Source of the DNA: an uncultured Saprospiraceae bacterium
GTDB lineage: Bacteria > Bacteroidota > Bacteroidia > Chitinophagales > Saprospiraceae
Direction: 5' to 3'
Length of the DNA: 41,855 bases
Assembly: GCA_905480605.1 (NCBI GenBank)
Contig: CAJQRD010000074.1
Coordinates: forward strand, 1-41,855
The translations under genes and the position numbers were made by a program. A model generated the notes under the pieces. It worked only from the letters and a program-made list of their open reading frames with translations, did no database searches and was not told the origin of the DNA. Positions 1 through 7,328 of the stretch are shown here, in pieces (position 1 is the stretch's first letter; each line of letters opens with the position of its first letter).

Positions 1-89
1 GTTTTATTGCGATCTATTGTTTGGGTTTTTAATTCTTTTAATAACTCTTTTTTAGTCTCTTTTATAGTAATATTTAATTGCTTTCCCAT
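1..89 (-). CDS. N-terminal fragment, possible IS630-type transposase (partial)
   Basis: An open frame starts with ATG at 89 on the minus strand and runs off the window edge without a stop, giving 29 residues beginning MGKQLNITIKET. The short beta-strand followed by a Lys/Glu/Leu-rich helix resembles the start of the winged-helix domain of IS630-family transposases in Bacteroidota. Only 29 residues are visible, so the family call is a guess and no terminal repeat can be seen. The frame being open is a direct observation; the transposase identity is inference. Confidence 0.35.
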   Translation of the reverse strand, partial: MGKQLNITIKETKKELLKELKTQTIDRNK

Positions 90-224
90 CTTTAAATATA
101 CATAAAATATATGGCAAATTATTTATTAATTGGTATTAAATGGTGGGGAGGGCAATGTGATCTTAGAGTCTCAAGCAGACTACAATGAAGAAATTTGAAT
201 GATATAAACTGATTAACAATTCAT

Positions 225-256
225 AAAAAATGGCCCAAGATTTTTCTCTTGGGCCA
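225..256 (-). terminator. Rho-independent terminator of htpG
   Basis: A perfect 10-bp stem (231-240 pairs with 247-256, TGGCCCAAGA / TCTTGGGCCA) with a 6-nt loop is followed on the minus strand by a T run (225-230). It lies about 40 bases past the htpG stop. Confidence 0.85.
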
Positions 257-296
257 TCATATATTCTATTTAGCTTGTAACTAAGATGCTTACTCT

Positions 297-2165
297 CTAC
301 TTCAAAAACTCAATACTAGTCTTAATAAATTCATTCAACTCTTCACCCTTCAACATATTCTGATTTAATCTAGCCAAGTTGTATAAGTATTTTGCAAACC
401 TCTCTTTTTTCTCAGGACTCTTCATACTTAAAAGTTTTCCTGCAACCAGTTCGTGATTTGTATTGATTACTACATTGTGAGAATCAGGCATATCTCCCAT
501 ACCCATACCTTGCATTTGTTGCATTTCCTTCATACGTCTCATAAACTCTGGACGTGTAATCAAAACAGGGTGATCTTCTGTAGATAAAGGTCTCAATTCG
601 ATATTACCACCTTTTAATTCTCCTAAAGAATCAACAAACAATGTCTTTACTTTCTCCTCTTCTTTTTCTGACAATGCAGATAGAACTTCCTCGTCCTTCT
701 GTACCAATTTATCAACAGTATCTGAATCAACTCTTACAAATGTGATCTTATCTTTTTTAGATTCCATTTGCTGCATAAAGTGATTATCAATGACATTGTT
801 CATCAATAAAACATCATAACCATTGGCCTTTGCAGATTCAATATAGCTGTGTTGATCTTGATCGTTGTTTGCATACAATAAAACCGTTCTTTCGTGCTTG
901 TCTGTTTGAGTTGGTTTTACTTTTTCAATGTACTCATCAAACAAAGTCATTTCACCATCAGTATTTTTAACCAAGCAAAAGGCACCTGCTTTTCCATAGA
1001 ATTTTTCATCTGAAAGCATTCCGTATTTAACGAAAGTTCCAACATCATCCCATTTAGATTCAAAAGCTTCCTTGTCTTTTTTGTAAAGTTGCTTCAACTT
1101 ATCTGCAACCTTCTTTGTGATGTACGATGTTATTTTTCTAACATTACTGTCACTTTGTAAATATGACCTTGATACATTTAAAGGAATATCTGGAGAATCA
1201 ATCACACCATGTAACAGCAATAAAAATTCAGGAACTATCTCTTTTACGTCGTCTGTAACGTATACCTGATTGCTATATAATTGGATTTTGTTTTTTTGCA
1301 TTTCCAAGTTGTTGTTCAACTTAGGAAAGTACAAAACACCTGTTAACTTGAATGGAAAATCTATATCCAAGTGAATCCAAAATAATGGATCCTGACTCAT
1401 AGGATATAATTCCTTGTAGAATTTTTGGTAATCCTCTTCTTTTAATTTATTCGCTTTCTTTTTCCAAAGAGGATGTGTGTTGTTTACAATGTTGTCTTCT
1501 TCGACTTCTTTAGATGTTCTGTCGTCACCTTCGCCTTCCCACTCAGTAGTCGTTTTGGTTCCAAATCGTATAGGCACTGGTAAAAACTTAGAGTACTTAT
1601 CTAATAGAGATTGTATTCTATTCTTTTCTAAAAACTCAGTGCTGTCATCTGATACATGTAAAATGATATCTGTACCTCTTTCTTTTCTTTCACCTTTTCC
1701 TATTTCATATTCAGGGTTACCGTCACAAATCCACCTAACGGCTTTTCCGGATTTCTTATAAGATCTGGTTATAACCTCTACTTGATCCGCAACCATAAAT
1801 GCAGAGTAAAACCCTAATCCAAAGTGACCTATGATATTCGCATCGTCTTGATATTTTTTAAGGAATGTTTCTGCTGAAGAAAAAGCCACTTGGTTTAAGT
1901 ATTTTTTCACTTCTGCTTCAGTCATTCCAAGACCTCTATCGCGAATAGTCAAAGTCTTAGCCTCTTTGTCTAAGATGATATCAATTGTAGTATCACCAAC
2001 TTCACCTGCAAACTCACCTTTTGACGCTAAAGTTTTGATTTTTGTAGTGGCATCAACTGCGTTTGAGATAAGCTCTCTCAAAAATATTTCTTGATCTGAA
2101 TAAAGAAATTTCTTAATAATTGGAAATATATTTTCCGTCTGTACTGAAATTTGTCCTTTTTCCAT
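297..2165 (-). CDS. htpG: Molecular chaperone HtpG (Hsp90)
   Basis: ATP-dependent cytosolic Hsp90 chaperone, 622 aa, a normal length for bacterial HtpG. The N-terminal GHKL ATPase domain shows ELISNAVDA (Glu/Asn for Mg-ATP), DRGLGM and the lid/N2 segment GHFGLGFYSAF. The middle domain contains the conserved SRSYLQSD-type segment around residues 330-345, and the C-terminal dimerisation domain ends without the eukaryotic MEEVD tail. The ATG at 2165 is the only sensible start and lies 36 bases from a sigma-54-like -24/-12 element on the same strand (2201-2215). The gene appears monocistronic and ends at a strong terminator (225-256). The identification is secure; the mode of regulation is inferred. 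Confidence 0.97.
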   Translation of the reverse strand: MEKGQISVQTENIFPIIKKFLYSDQEIFLRELISNAVDATTKIKTLASKGEFAGEVGDTTIDIILDKEAKTLTIRDRGLGMTEAEVKKYLNQVAFSSAETFLKKYQDDANIIGHFGLGFYSAFMVADQVEVITRSYKKSGKAVRWICDGNPEYEIGKGERKERGTDIILHVSDDSTEFLEKNRIQSLLDKYSKFLPVPIRFGTKTTTEWEGEGDDRTSKEVEEDNIVNNTHPLWKKKANKLKEEDYQKFYKELYPMSQDPLFWIHLDIDFPFKLTGVLYFPKLNNNLEMQKNKIQLYSNQVYVTDDVKEIVPEFLLLLHGVIDSPDIPLNVSRSYLQSDSNVRKITSYITKKVADKLKQLYKKDKEAFESKWDDVGTFVKYGMLSDEKFYGKAGAFCLVKNTDGEMTLFDEYIEKVKPTQTDKHERTVLLYANNDQDQHSYIESAKANGYDVLLMNNVIDNHFMQQMESKKDKITFVRVDSDTVDKLVQKDEEVLSALSEKEEEKVKTLFVDSLGELKGGNIELRPLSTEDHPVLITRPEFMRRMKEMQQMQGMGMGDMPDSHNVVINTNHELVAGKLLSMKSPEKKERFAKYLYNLARLNQNMLKGEELNEFIKTSIEFLK

Positions 2166-2200
2166 CGTTTATTTTAGTTTTTAACAATGTATTAGAAGGG

Positions 2201-2240
2201 GCAAAATGAGTGCCATGGCTGTTTTAGTGACAGAATGACG
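2201..2240 (-). promoter_or_regulatory. Candidate sigma-54 promoter of htpG with upstream TGTCA-like repeats
   Basis: Read on the minus strand, 2215-2201 is TGGCACTCATTTTGC, which fits TGGCAC-N5-TTGC, the -24/-12 pattern of RpoN promoters with exact spacing. Just upstream (2240-2228) is CGTCATTCTGTCA, two TGTCA-like half sites, a possible activator or heat-shock operator. Predicted initiation near 2189 leaves about a 24-nt leader. The match is seen directly; sigma-54 dependence is inferred. Confidence 0.55.
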
Positions 2241-2250
2241 CAATTTTGCG

Positions 2251-2286
2251 ATAATTCATAATTATGAATTCATAATTATGAATTAT
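2251..2286. repeat. Perfect 36-bp palindrome built from a 14-bp tandem palindromic unit
   Basis: The 36 bases are a perfect palindrome centred on GAATTC (2266-2271). They also read as more than two tandem copies of AATTCATAATTATG, so the unit is both repeated and self-complementary. It lies between the stop of the PLP decarboxylase (minus strand) and the htpG promoter. It could act as a transcript-end hairpin for the decarboxylase or as a protein-binding site for htpG. There is no T-tract typical of an intrinsic terminator. Confidence 0.7.
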
Positions 2287-2318
2287 TGTCACACTAATTT
2301 GTCAATAACATGAAATTA

Positions 2319-3677
2319 TTAGCTCAAAGTATCAGCAAATTCCTCAATGATTTTAAACAGATTTAAAATCTCTTTTTCTGAATTGCCTGAATTTACAGTA
2401 ATTAGTCTGATAAAGGTATCACCTTTGAATTTACCATAACCGACCATCAGCTTTCCTTCTTCATATAACCTGTTGCATAACATCTCAGGAGAAATGCCCT
2501 TATAGTTGAAACAAATATTTATGCTATCATCAAAACTGTAAAGTGTATAATCTGAATTGGTTCTAATGTAATCTCTGGCTACATCAGCAAGGTGAAATTC
2601 GTGATCTACGATCTCACCTAGTCCTTTGGTTCCAATGGCTTTCCACATTGTCCAAAATTTTAGAGCATCGTTTCTTCTTCCACATTGCAATGAAATCTTT
2701 CCTGGATTTATATCATCACCATCCGCTTGATACAAATAACTGGCTTCATTTGAAAATGAATCATACAAACATTTTTTATGAGGAGTGACAATTATCGAAC
2801 ACGTTATTGGTGTACCTAACATTTTATGCGCATTGAAGGTAACCGAGTCAGCCAAATGAGAGCCTTCCATAAGATGTCTGTACTTGTCGCTAAACATAAC
2901 TGAAGCGCCATAAGCACCATCAACATGTAACCACATATCATACTTTTTACAAAGTGCTGAAATTTCTCTGATAGGATCAAACGCCCCCATAACGGTTGTA
3001 CCTGCAGTTGCATTTACAAAGAAAGGACGTAAGCCTGCAGCAATATCTTTTTGAATCTGAGTTTCAAGTGCAGAAACAGATATTTTACCATGTTCATCAC
3101 TGTCAATTTTCTTGACATTGTCTCTCCCTATTCCACAAAAAGTAGCATTTTTTGCCACAGAATAATGGCATTCAACAGAGGTATATCCAACAAGTGGTAC
3201 TTGTTTTCCCTTATTTCTGAATTCAGGATCGTATTTGTCACGTGCCATCATCATTCCCATATAATTGGTCATCGACCCACCTGCTGCAATTGTTCCAAGA
3301 GTTTCAGTTTTAAAACCTATCAGTTCGCCGACTTTATTGAGAATGTTTTTCTCCATGGCAATCATAGGACCGCCCACTTTATAGGTATACATACTGTTAT
3401 TAAGAAATACAGCCAATAGTTCTCCAAGTGTAGCCTTACTTTGCCTTCCTCCAAACAATTGATTGAAAAATAGTGTGGTCGCAGTTCTAGGTGTATTCAA
3501 GACTAAGTCAGTCAATGCTTTTTCAAATTGCTCATCATTAATAGCTTCTTCTTCTAGATCTAAATCTAAAAGGGTCTTAAGTGAATCAAATGGAACGGGC
3601 TTAACAACACCTGTCTCTTTTTCTGATTCTAAAAGTTTGTGGGCAATACGATTGAAAAGTTCAAAATCTTTATTCAT
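2319..3677 (-). CDS. PLP-dependent group II decarboxylase (glutamate / cysteine-sulfinate / aspartate decarboxylase family)
   Basis: The fold-type I PLP decarboxylase (PF00282 family) has AAGGSMTNYMG near the phosphate-binding region, WLHVDGAYGAS (the Asp that binds the pyridine nitrogen) and SVTFNAHKML with the Schiff-base Lys. The C-terminal part has SLQCGRRNDALKFWTMWKA, typical of the GAD65/CSAD/GADL1/insect-ADC branch rather than bacterial GadB. Substrates in this branch are glutamate, cysteine sulfinate or aspartate; the sequence alone does not decide. An upstream ATG at 3716 adds 13 residues. I prefer ATG 3677 because a -7 box (TATTTTTG, 3730-3737 on the minus strand) predicts initiation near 3723, which would leave the longer start with only a ~7-nt leader. 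No PanD is intact nearby, so an aspartate 1-decarboxylase role is worth considering. Confidence 0.88.
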   Translation of the reverse strand: MNKDFELFNRIAHKLLESEKETGVVKPVPFDSLKTLLDLDLEEEAINDEQFEKALTDLVLNTPRTATTLFFNQLFGGRQSKATLGELLAVFLNNSMYTYKVGGPMIAMEKNILNKVGELIGFKTETLGTIAAGGSMTNYMGMMMARDKYDPEFRNKGKQVPLVGYTSVECHYSVAKNATFCGIGRDNVKKIDSDEHGKISVSALETQIQKDIAAGLRPFFVNATAGTTVMGAFDPIREISALCKKYDMWLHVDGAYGASVMFSDKYRHLMEGSHLADSVTFNAHKMLGTPITCSIIVTPHKKCLYDSFSNEASYLYQADGDDINPGKISLQCGRRNDALKFWTMWKAIGTKGLGEIVDHEFHLADVARDYIRTNSDYTLYSFDDSINICFNYKGISPEMLCNRLYEEGKLMVGYGKFKGDTFIRLITVNSGNSEKEILNLFKIIEEFADTLS

Positions 3678-3729
3678 AATTTCTGGTCTGTCTATTATTA
3701 ACAAATAATGTGGCATTTTGTTAAGCGGG

Positions 3730-3737
3730 CAAAAATA
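3730..3737 (-). promoter_or_regulatory. -7 promoter element of the PLP decarboxylase
   Basis: On the minus strand this reads TATTTTTG, an exact match to TAnnTTTG. A TTTG lies 16 bases further upstream (slightly short of the usual 17-23). It is the best promoter candidate in the 130-base divergent gap, and its position favours the downstream ATG of the decarboxylase. Confidence 0.5.
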
Positions 3738-3845
3738 AGCCCTTTTCTATCGCCAAATGTTATAAATAGGGTGGAAAGCATAAATTCTATCATGGATTAC
3801 TAAAAATTAAAATAATAAAGGCACTTTTGTGTAGAAGTATTTTTC

Positions 3846-4370
3846 ATGAAACATCTGCATTTAGCACAGTTAATAAGTTTTTTAAGGTGGATTTTTGCGC
3901 CTTTGACTTTAGTGTATTTGACAGATTGGGATCAAAAAGACATGTTTTTGCTCTTAATAGTTGCTTTATCTGGACTGACGGATTTACTAGATGGTTACAT
4001 CGCACGGATGGAAAAGAAAACAAGCTATTTAGGCGCAATTCATGATTTTACTGCAGATAAGTTGTTTATTCTTTCCGCTTTATTGGTTTTTAGTGTTGTA
4101 GGAAAAATTCCAACGTGGGTTACATTTATCTTCCTTTACCGCGAAATAATAGTGATGGGTTTGCGGATCTACACTTCCTATCATCGATATGAAATAAAAG
4201 CGAGCTGGATGGGCAAATTTAAAACGGCAATTTTGTTTGTGGGATTAATGGCAATGCTCATTAATTTTGAATATTTCATGTGGATTATCTATATTTCTTT
4301 AGCATTGGCTGTCGTTTCTTTCTTTGACTATTTCTGGAAATTCAGGAAGGTTGTTTTAAACGAGAAATAA
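3846..4370 (+). CDS. CDP-alcohol phosphatidyltransferase family protein (PgsA-like)
   Basis: Integral membrane enzyme of 174 aa that would transfer a phosphatidyl group from a CDP-lipid to an alcohol, in the manner of phosphatidylglycerophosphate synthase. The family signature is clear: DLLDGYIAR, then LGAIHD and FTADK, fitting D-x2-DG-x2-AR-x8-9-G-x3-D-x3-D whose Asp residues bind metal. Hydrophobic segments fill the remainder, and the C-terminus is basic and cytosolic (FRKVVLNEK). The ATG at 3846 gives a standard N-terminus. It is divergent from the PLP decarboxylase. PgsA is the most common role for this size, but other CDP-alcohol transferases cannot be excluded. Confidence 0.85.
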   Translation: MKHLHLAQLISFLRWIFAPLTLVYLTDWDQKDMFLLLIVALSGLTDLLDGYIARMEKKTSYLGAIHDFTADKLFILSALLVFSVVGKIPTWVTFIFLYREIIVMGLRIYTSYHRYEIKASWMGKFKTAILFVGLMAMLINFEYFMWIIYISLALAVVSFFDYFWKFRKVVLNEK

Positions 4371-4544
4371 AATTCCATTTTAAGGTTAATTTCTTTTGTA
4401 TTGCTCGCCTCAAGGGCATTTAATTTTTGTCTTAACAAAAAAAATGAATCAATTCCGATAGCTATCGTAAGTCAAGGCTGTATCTATTTCTTAACGCTAA
4501 ATTTAATTAAAACTAAATTTATATATTTACAAAAAATTAAAAAC

Positions 4545-4898
4545 ATGAATGCTGGAAATGCAAATTTTTTAAACGCAATCGTATTGGTTGGAATGGGAAT
4601 GTGGGGATATTTGGGATCTTTATCACCATCGCCAACGGCACTGATTCCTGTATTTATTGGAGTTATTCTTTTTGTAATGACAAACTTTATAAGAAATCAT
4701 CATAAGATAGTTTCACACATTGCTGTTGTTTTGACTTTGATGATATTGATAGCTTTGATTAAGCCATTGACAGGAGCGATGGAAAGGTCAGATACTATGG
4801 CTATGATACGTATTGGATTAATGATGTTGACATCTGCAATTGCTTTTGTTGTATTTATCAAGAGTTTTATCGATGTAAGAAAGGCCAGTAAAAAGTAG
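4545..4898 (+). CDS. Small conserved membrane protein, function unknown
   Basis: 117 aa with about four hydrophobic segments and a basic C-terminus (DVRKASKK). The N-terminal part (FLNAIVLVGMGMWGYLG, then SPTALIPVFIGVILF) resembles a small uncharacterised membrane family common in Bacteroidota; I do not know its function. The open frame extends upstream to 4401, but that stretch codes for an unlikely Lys/Phe/Ile-rich leader and crosses the probable promoter region. The ATG at 4545, followed directly by a clean membrane protein, is therefore the better start. Its stop overlaps the GTG start of the next gene by one base (TAGTG), implying translational coupling. Confidence 0.75.
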   Translation: MNAGNANFLNAIVLVGMGMWGYLGSLSPSPTALIPVFIGVILFVMTNFIRNHHKIVSHIAVVLTLMILIALIKPLTGAMERSDTMAMIRIGLMMLTSAIAFVVFIKSFIDVRKASKK

Positions 4899-5263
4899 TG
4901 GCTGATCTAAATGATAAACTGTATGATGCTTTTGGAGAGTTGGTTTATGTATTGGCAATGTCAGATGGTGAACTGCAAACTGAAGAATTAGATACACTCA
5001 AGAAGCTTCTCAATAAACACGAATGGGCGAGTGAAATCCAATGGTCATTTGACTATGAAAAAGGAAAGGCTAGAGATGTTGCAGATGTTTACAACAAAGT
5101 CAAGTTCGCTTGTTTTGATGTCGGTCCACATCCTGAGTACGCTCAAATGTTGAATGTTCTAGAAAAAGTTGCAGAATCAAGTCTAGGAGTAATAAGTGAA
5201 GAGCAAGCTGTAATCGATAGATTCAAGCATGATCTTATCGAAGAATTTATGAAAAGAAGTTAA
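4898..5263 (+). CDS. TerB-like small acidic helical protein
   Basis: 121-aa predicted cytosolic, all-helical protein. The N-terminal half has VYVLAMSDGELQTEELDTLKK, resembling the Asp/Glu-rich motif of TerB-fold proteins (a tellurite-resistance-related, metal-binding fold). The rest is helical without catalytic motifs. The only in-frame start that keeps this N-terminus is GTG at 4898, which overlaps the preceding stop by one base, so it is probably co-translated with the small membrane protein. TerB-fold proteins often work with membrane partners; a membrane-linked stress role is inference. A bidirectional terminator follows. Confidence 0.6.
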   Translation: MADLNDKLYDAFGELVYVLAMSDGELQTEELDTLKKLLNKHEWASEIQWSFDYEKGKARDVADVYNKVKFACFDVGPHPEYAQMLNVLEKVAESSLGVISEEQAVIDRFKHDLIEEFMKRS

Positions 5264-5312
5264 GTGAAAAACAAGTAAGCGATCCTTATTAATTACGTGC
5301 TTTAGAAATACA

Positions 5313-5342
5313 AAAAGACCACTCATTTGAGTGGTCTTTTTT
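5313..5342. terminator. Bidirectional terminator between convergent genes
   Basis: A 13-bp perfect stem (AAAAGACCACTCA 5313-5325 with 5328-5340) with a 2-nt apparent loop has T runs on both strands. It serves the TerB-like gene (+) and the PLAT-like gene (-). Its GACCACTC core recurs in the terminator at 13921-13950. Confidence 0.85.
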
Positions 5343-5370
5343 GATTAGTACATTTATTTAATTTGAACTT

Positions 5371-6468
5371 CTACAGGCTCAGTGTTACATCACCTGCATT
5401 TGTTACTTTAACTCTTGGACAGAATTCTAGATTTGCATTCCCAAAGCTAAAATTCCCCAAATTCATTTTAAGAAGAGATGAATTAAAAATATTTAATATC
5501 GAACTAAGGATTGGAATATCTGCCTTTCCTTTTACAGATTCTGCACTTAAAGACAATTTATTGTTCTCACACTTAATTACAAGGTCAAAATCAACATCCA
5601 CTTCAAAATCAATTCCATAATGAGATTTTAGATCTAGGTCAAACTGAAGTTTGTTTTTAGTTTTCTTTTTGGCTTCTACATGTTTTTTACCGTTTAAATA
5701 ACCGTAGGTTAAATCTTTACTTTTCATATTGGGATCTGAATACATCATATGTCCTACATAAGATTCGACCATGTTTTCTAAAGTCGCTCGTTTGATAATT
5801 GAAGGTGGTAACCATATAGCTTTGTTCCTTTTCGAATGCTTCCATGTTGATGAATTTCTTAATTCAGACCCACTGATATGCAGTCTTGGTCCTGATCCAG
5901 AATTCCCATCGATACATTTGCCATTAGAATATACTTTTTTAAAAATAGGAATTGGCGCACCATTCACAAATAATTCTATTTTTTCAACGCACCATTTATC
6001 GTTTCCTTTGATATTAAATCTCATAAGGTGAATATCATTTATCTTTTTAATATTAGGATCCAGAATTTCATATATATCAGTATAACCTTTTTCACGGTCA
6101 TTTCCTCCGTTGTTTAAGTAATAAATACTGCTTTCACTATCGCGAAATTGAACTTGTAATTTACTGTCAGAATCTGCGCCTTTTATTCTACTTGTTTTTA
6201 CTCGAAGTTGAAGACTCCATACTGCTACGTTTTCAAATTGTGGTCTGTAAGAATCTGGCAAATCATATCTTCCAGGATATTTGTCTGCTGGTCTTGGTCT
6301 TGGTTTTGGTTTTGTTGTATTTGGTCTTGTTGGCACCCTCTGATCTCTTATTACTCTCTGGTCTCTGATTACCTTTGTTGAGTTTCTTTTTGCTTTTTGA
6401 GCTTGGCTGGTATTAGCTATTGTTAGTACTAATAAAAGGAGAGTTGAAATTTGGATAAACTTTTTCAT
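5371..6468 (-). CDS. Secreted PLAT/lipase-like beta-sandwich protein, function unknown
   Basis: 365 aa. The signal peptide MKKFIQISTLLLLVLTIANT ends SQAQ. A low-complexity linker follows (a duplicated VIRDQR unit, then Pro/Arg-rich to about residue 65). Residues ~80-175 have the feel of a PLAT/LH2 beta-sandwich: LQLRVKTSRIKGADSDSK, YYLNNGGNDREKGYTD and WCVEKIELFVNG match the order of strands and the G-T/D-D turn of that fold. The C-terminal ~150 residues look like a beta-rich LEA/BON-like domain (LDLKSHYGIDFEVDVDFDL) that I do not recognise. A TCCCCAT-AA-ATGGGGA inverted repeat sits 135 bases upstream of its start, matching the site upstream of the cupredoxin/kinase operon. It may therefore be a target of that regulator (inference). 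Confidence 0.6.
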   Translation of the reverse strand: MKKFIQISTLLLLVLTIANTSQAQKAKRNSTKVIRDQRVIRDQRVPTRPNTTKPKPRPRPADKYPGRYDLPDSYRPQFENVAVWSLQLRVKTSRIKGADSDSKLQVQFRDSESSIYYLNNGGNDREKGYTDIYEILDPNIKKINDIHLMRFNIKGNDKWCVEKIELFVNGAPIPIFKKVYSNGKCIDGNSGSGPRLHISGSELRNSSTWKHSKRNKAIWLPPSIIKRATLENMVESYVGHMMYSDPNMKSKDLTYGYLNGKKHVEAKKKTKNKLQFDLDLKSHYGIDFEVDVDFDLVIKCENNKLSLSAESVKGKADIPILSSILNIFNSSLLKMNLGNFSFGNANLEFCPRVKVTNAGDVTLSL

Positions 6469-6602
6469 AATAGATATTTTTTATTTTATTAATTGTCGAC
6501 TCTTTTTGGTTTTTCAGAGTCGACCCTTTCGTTCTAAATACAATTCAAAGATGAGAGATAATGGTCCCTTATTCCTCCACCTTTATTAGGATTGGTATTA
6601 AA

Positions 6603-6618
6603 TCCCCATAAATGGGGA
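6603..6618. promoter_or_regulatory. 7-2-7 inverted repeat, candidate NarL-type operator (site A)
   Basis: TCCCCAT-AA-ATGGGGA is perfect in both 7-bp arms with a 2-bp spacer. NarL-family regulators bind 7-2-7 inverted heptamers of consensus TACYYMT; these arms differ only at position 2. The site lies 135 bases upstream of the PLAT-like gene and just past the end of the response-regulator operon. A near-copy is at 12979-12994. Confidence 0.6.
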
Positions 6619-6624
6619 GAAAAC

Positions 6625-6660
6625 AAAAAGGGCTGTTTAGATATCCTAAACAGCCCTTTT
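6625..6660 (-). terminator. Rho-independent terminator of the kinase/regulator operon
   Basis: A 15-bp perfect stem (6626-6640 with 6646-6660, core GGGCTGTTTAG) with a 5-nt loop has T-rich flanks. It is immediately downstream of the response-regulator stop on the minus strand. Confidence 0.85.
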
Positions 6661-6683
6661 CTTAGATCTTAATCAAAAAATAA

Positions 6684-7328
6684 TTATTCGTTTAGCAGCC
6701 CAAACTCGAATGCTTTTTTTACTAGGCCAGCAACATTTTTAGCATTCAACTTTCGCAATAGACTTTTGCGATGTGTAATTACTGTAGAAGGAGAGATGAA
6801 AAGCTGAGCTGCAATTTCGTCAGTCGTCAATTCATCAATAATCAATTTGAGTATTTCTTTTTCTCTTCGAGTTAATTTTTGAATGAAGTCAGATGATTTT
6901 GGCTTTTTGGGCTCATGTATTCCCGCAACAAGTAAATCAGTTACTTCACGACTAAAATACCTATTGCCGCCCATTACAACTTGTATCGCTTTGAGCAATT
7001 CTTCCCTTCCTGTATTTTTCAAAAGATAACCATCTACACCAGACTTAATCATTTTGTTAATATACCCTGCATTACCATGCATGGTTAACGCAATAATTTT
7101 TGGACAGTTCTCATCCTTTTTTAATTCTTGACAAATATCAAAGCCACTTTTATCTGGCAAATTTATATCTAGTAAAACAAGATCAATAGTCTCTGCTTTT
7201 GCAATTTGTATAGTTTGTAATCCATTTTGTGCCTCATACAAATTACCAATACTATCATCTTCCTCCAGCAGACCTCGAAGTCCATCGATAATAATTTGGT
7301 GGTCGTCAACTAACAATATGTTTATCAT
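6684..7328 (-). CDS. NarL/FixJ-type response regulator
   Basis: 214-aa two-component regulator. The receiver domain (1-120) has the acidic pair D8-D9, phospho-acceptor D54 in LVLLDINLP, T82 and K104. The LuxR-type HTH (about 148-205) shows LTRREKEILKLI and LFISPSTVITHRKSLLRKL. The ATG overlaps the kinase stop by 4 bases (ATGA), so the pair is co-translated. Both domains are complete. LuxR/NarL output domains bind inverted heptamers as dimers, and 7-2-7 sites occur upstream of the operon and of the secreted PLAT-like gene. The regulatory link is inference. Confidence 0.95.
   Translation of the reverse strand: MINILLVDDHQIIIDGLRGLLEEDDSIGNLYEAQNGLQTIQIAKAETIDLVLLDINLPDKSGFDICQELKKDENCPKIIALTMHGNAGYINKMIKSGVDGYLLKNTGREELLKAIQVVMGGNRYFSREVTDLLVAGIHEPKKPKSSDFIQKLTRREKEILKLIIDELTTDEIAAQLFISPSTVITHRKSLLRKLNAKNVAGLVKKAFEFGLLNE

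Noticed and set aside
3725-3744. GGGC-N8-GCCC hairpin with T run as a terminator
   Set aside because: It overlaps the -7 box of the decarboxylase in a divergent promoter gap, where no transcript needs to end.
4456-4467. CGATAGCTATCG palindrome as a specific operator
   Set aside because: Similar CCGATAGCTATCGG-like words seem to be generally common in Bacteroidota intergenic DNA, so a single copy carries little meaning.
4401-4544. Longer start for the small membrane protein
   Set aside because: The added residues are a Lys/Ile/Phe-rich leader crossing the likely promoter region; ATG 4545 directly precedes a clean membrane protein.
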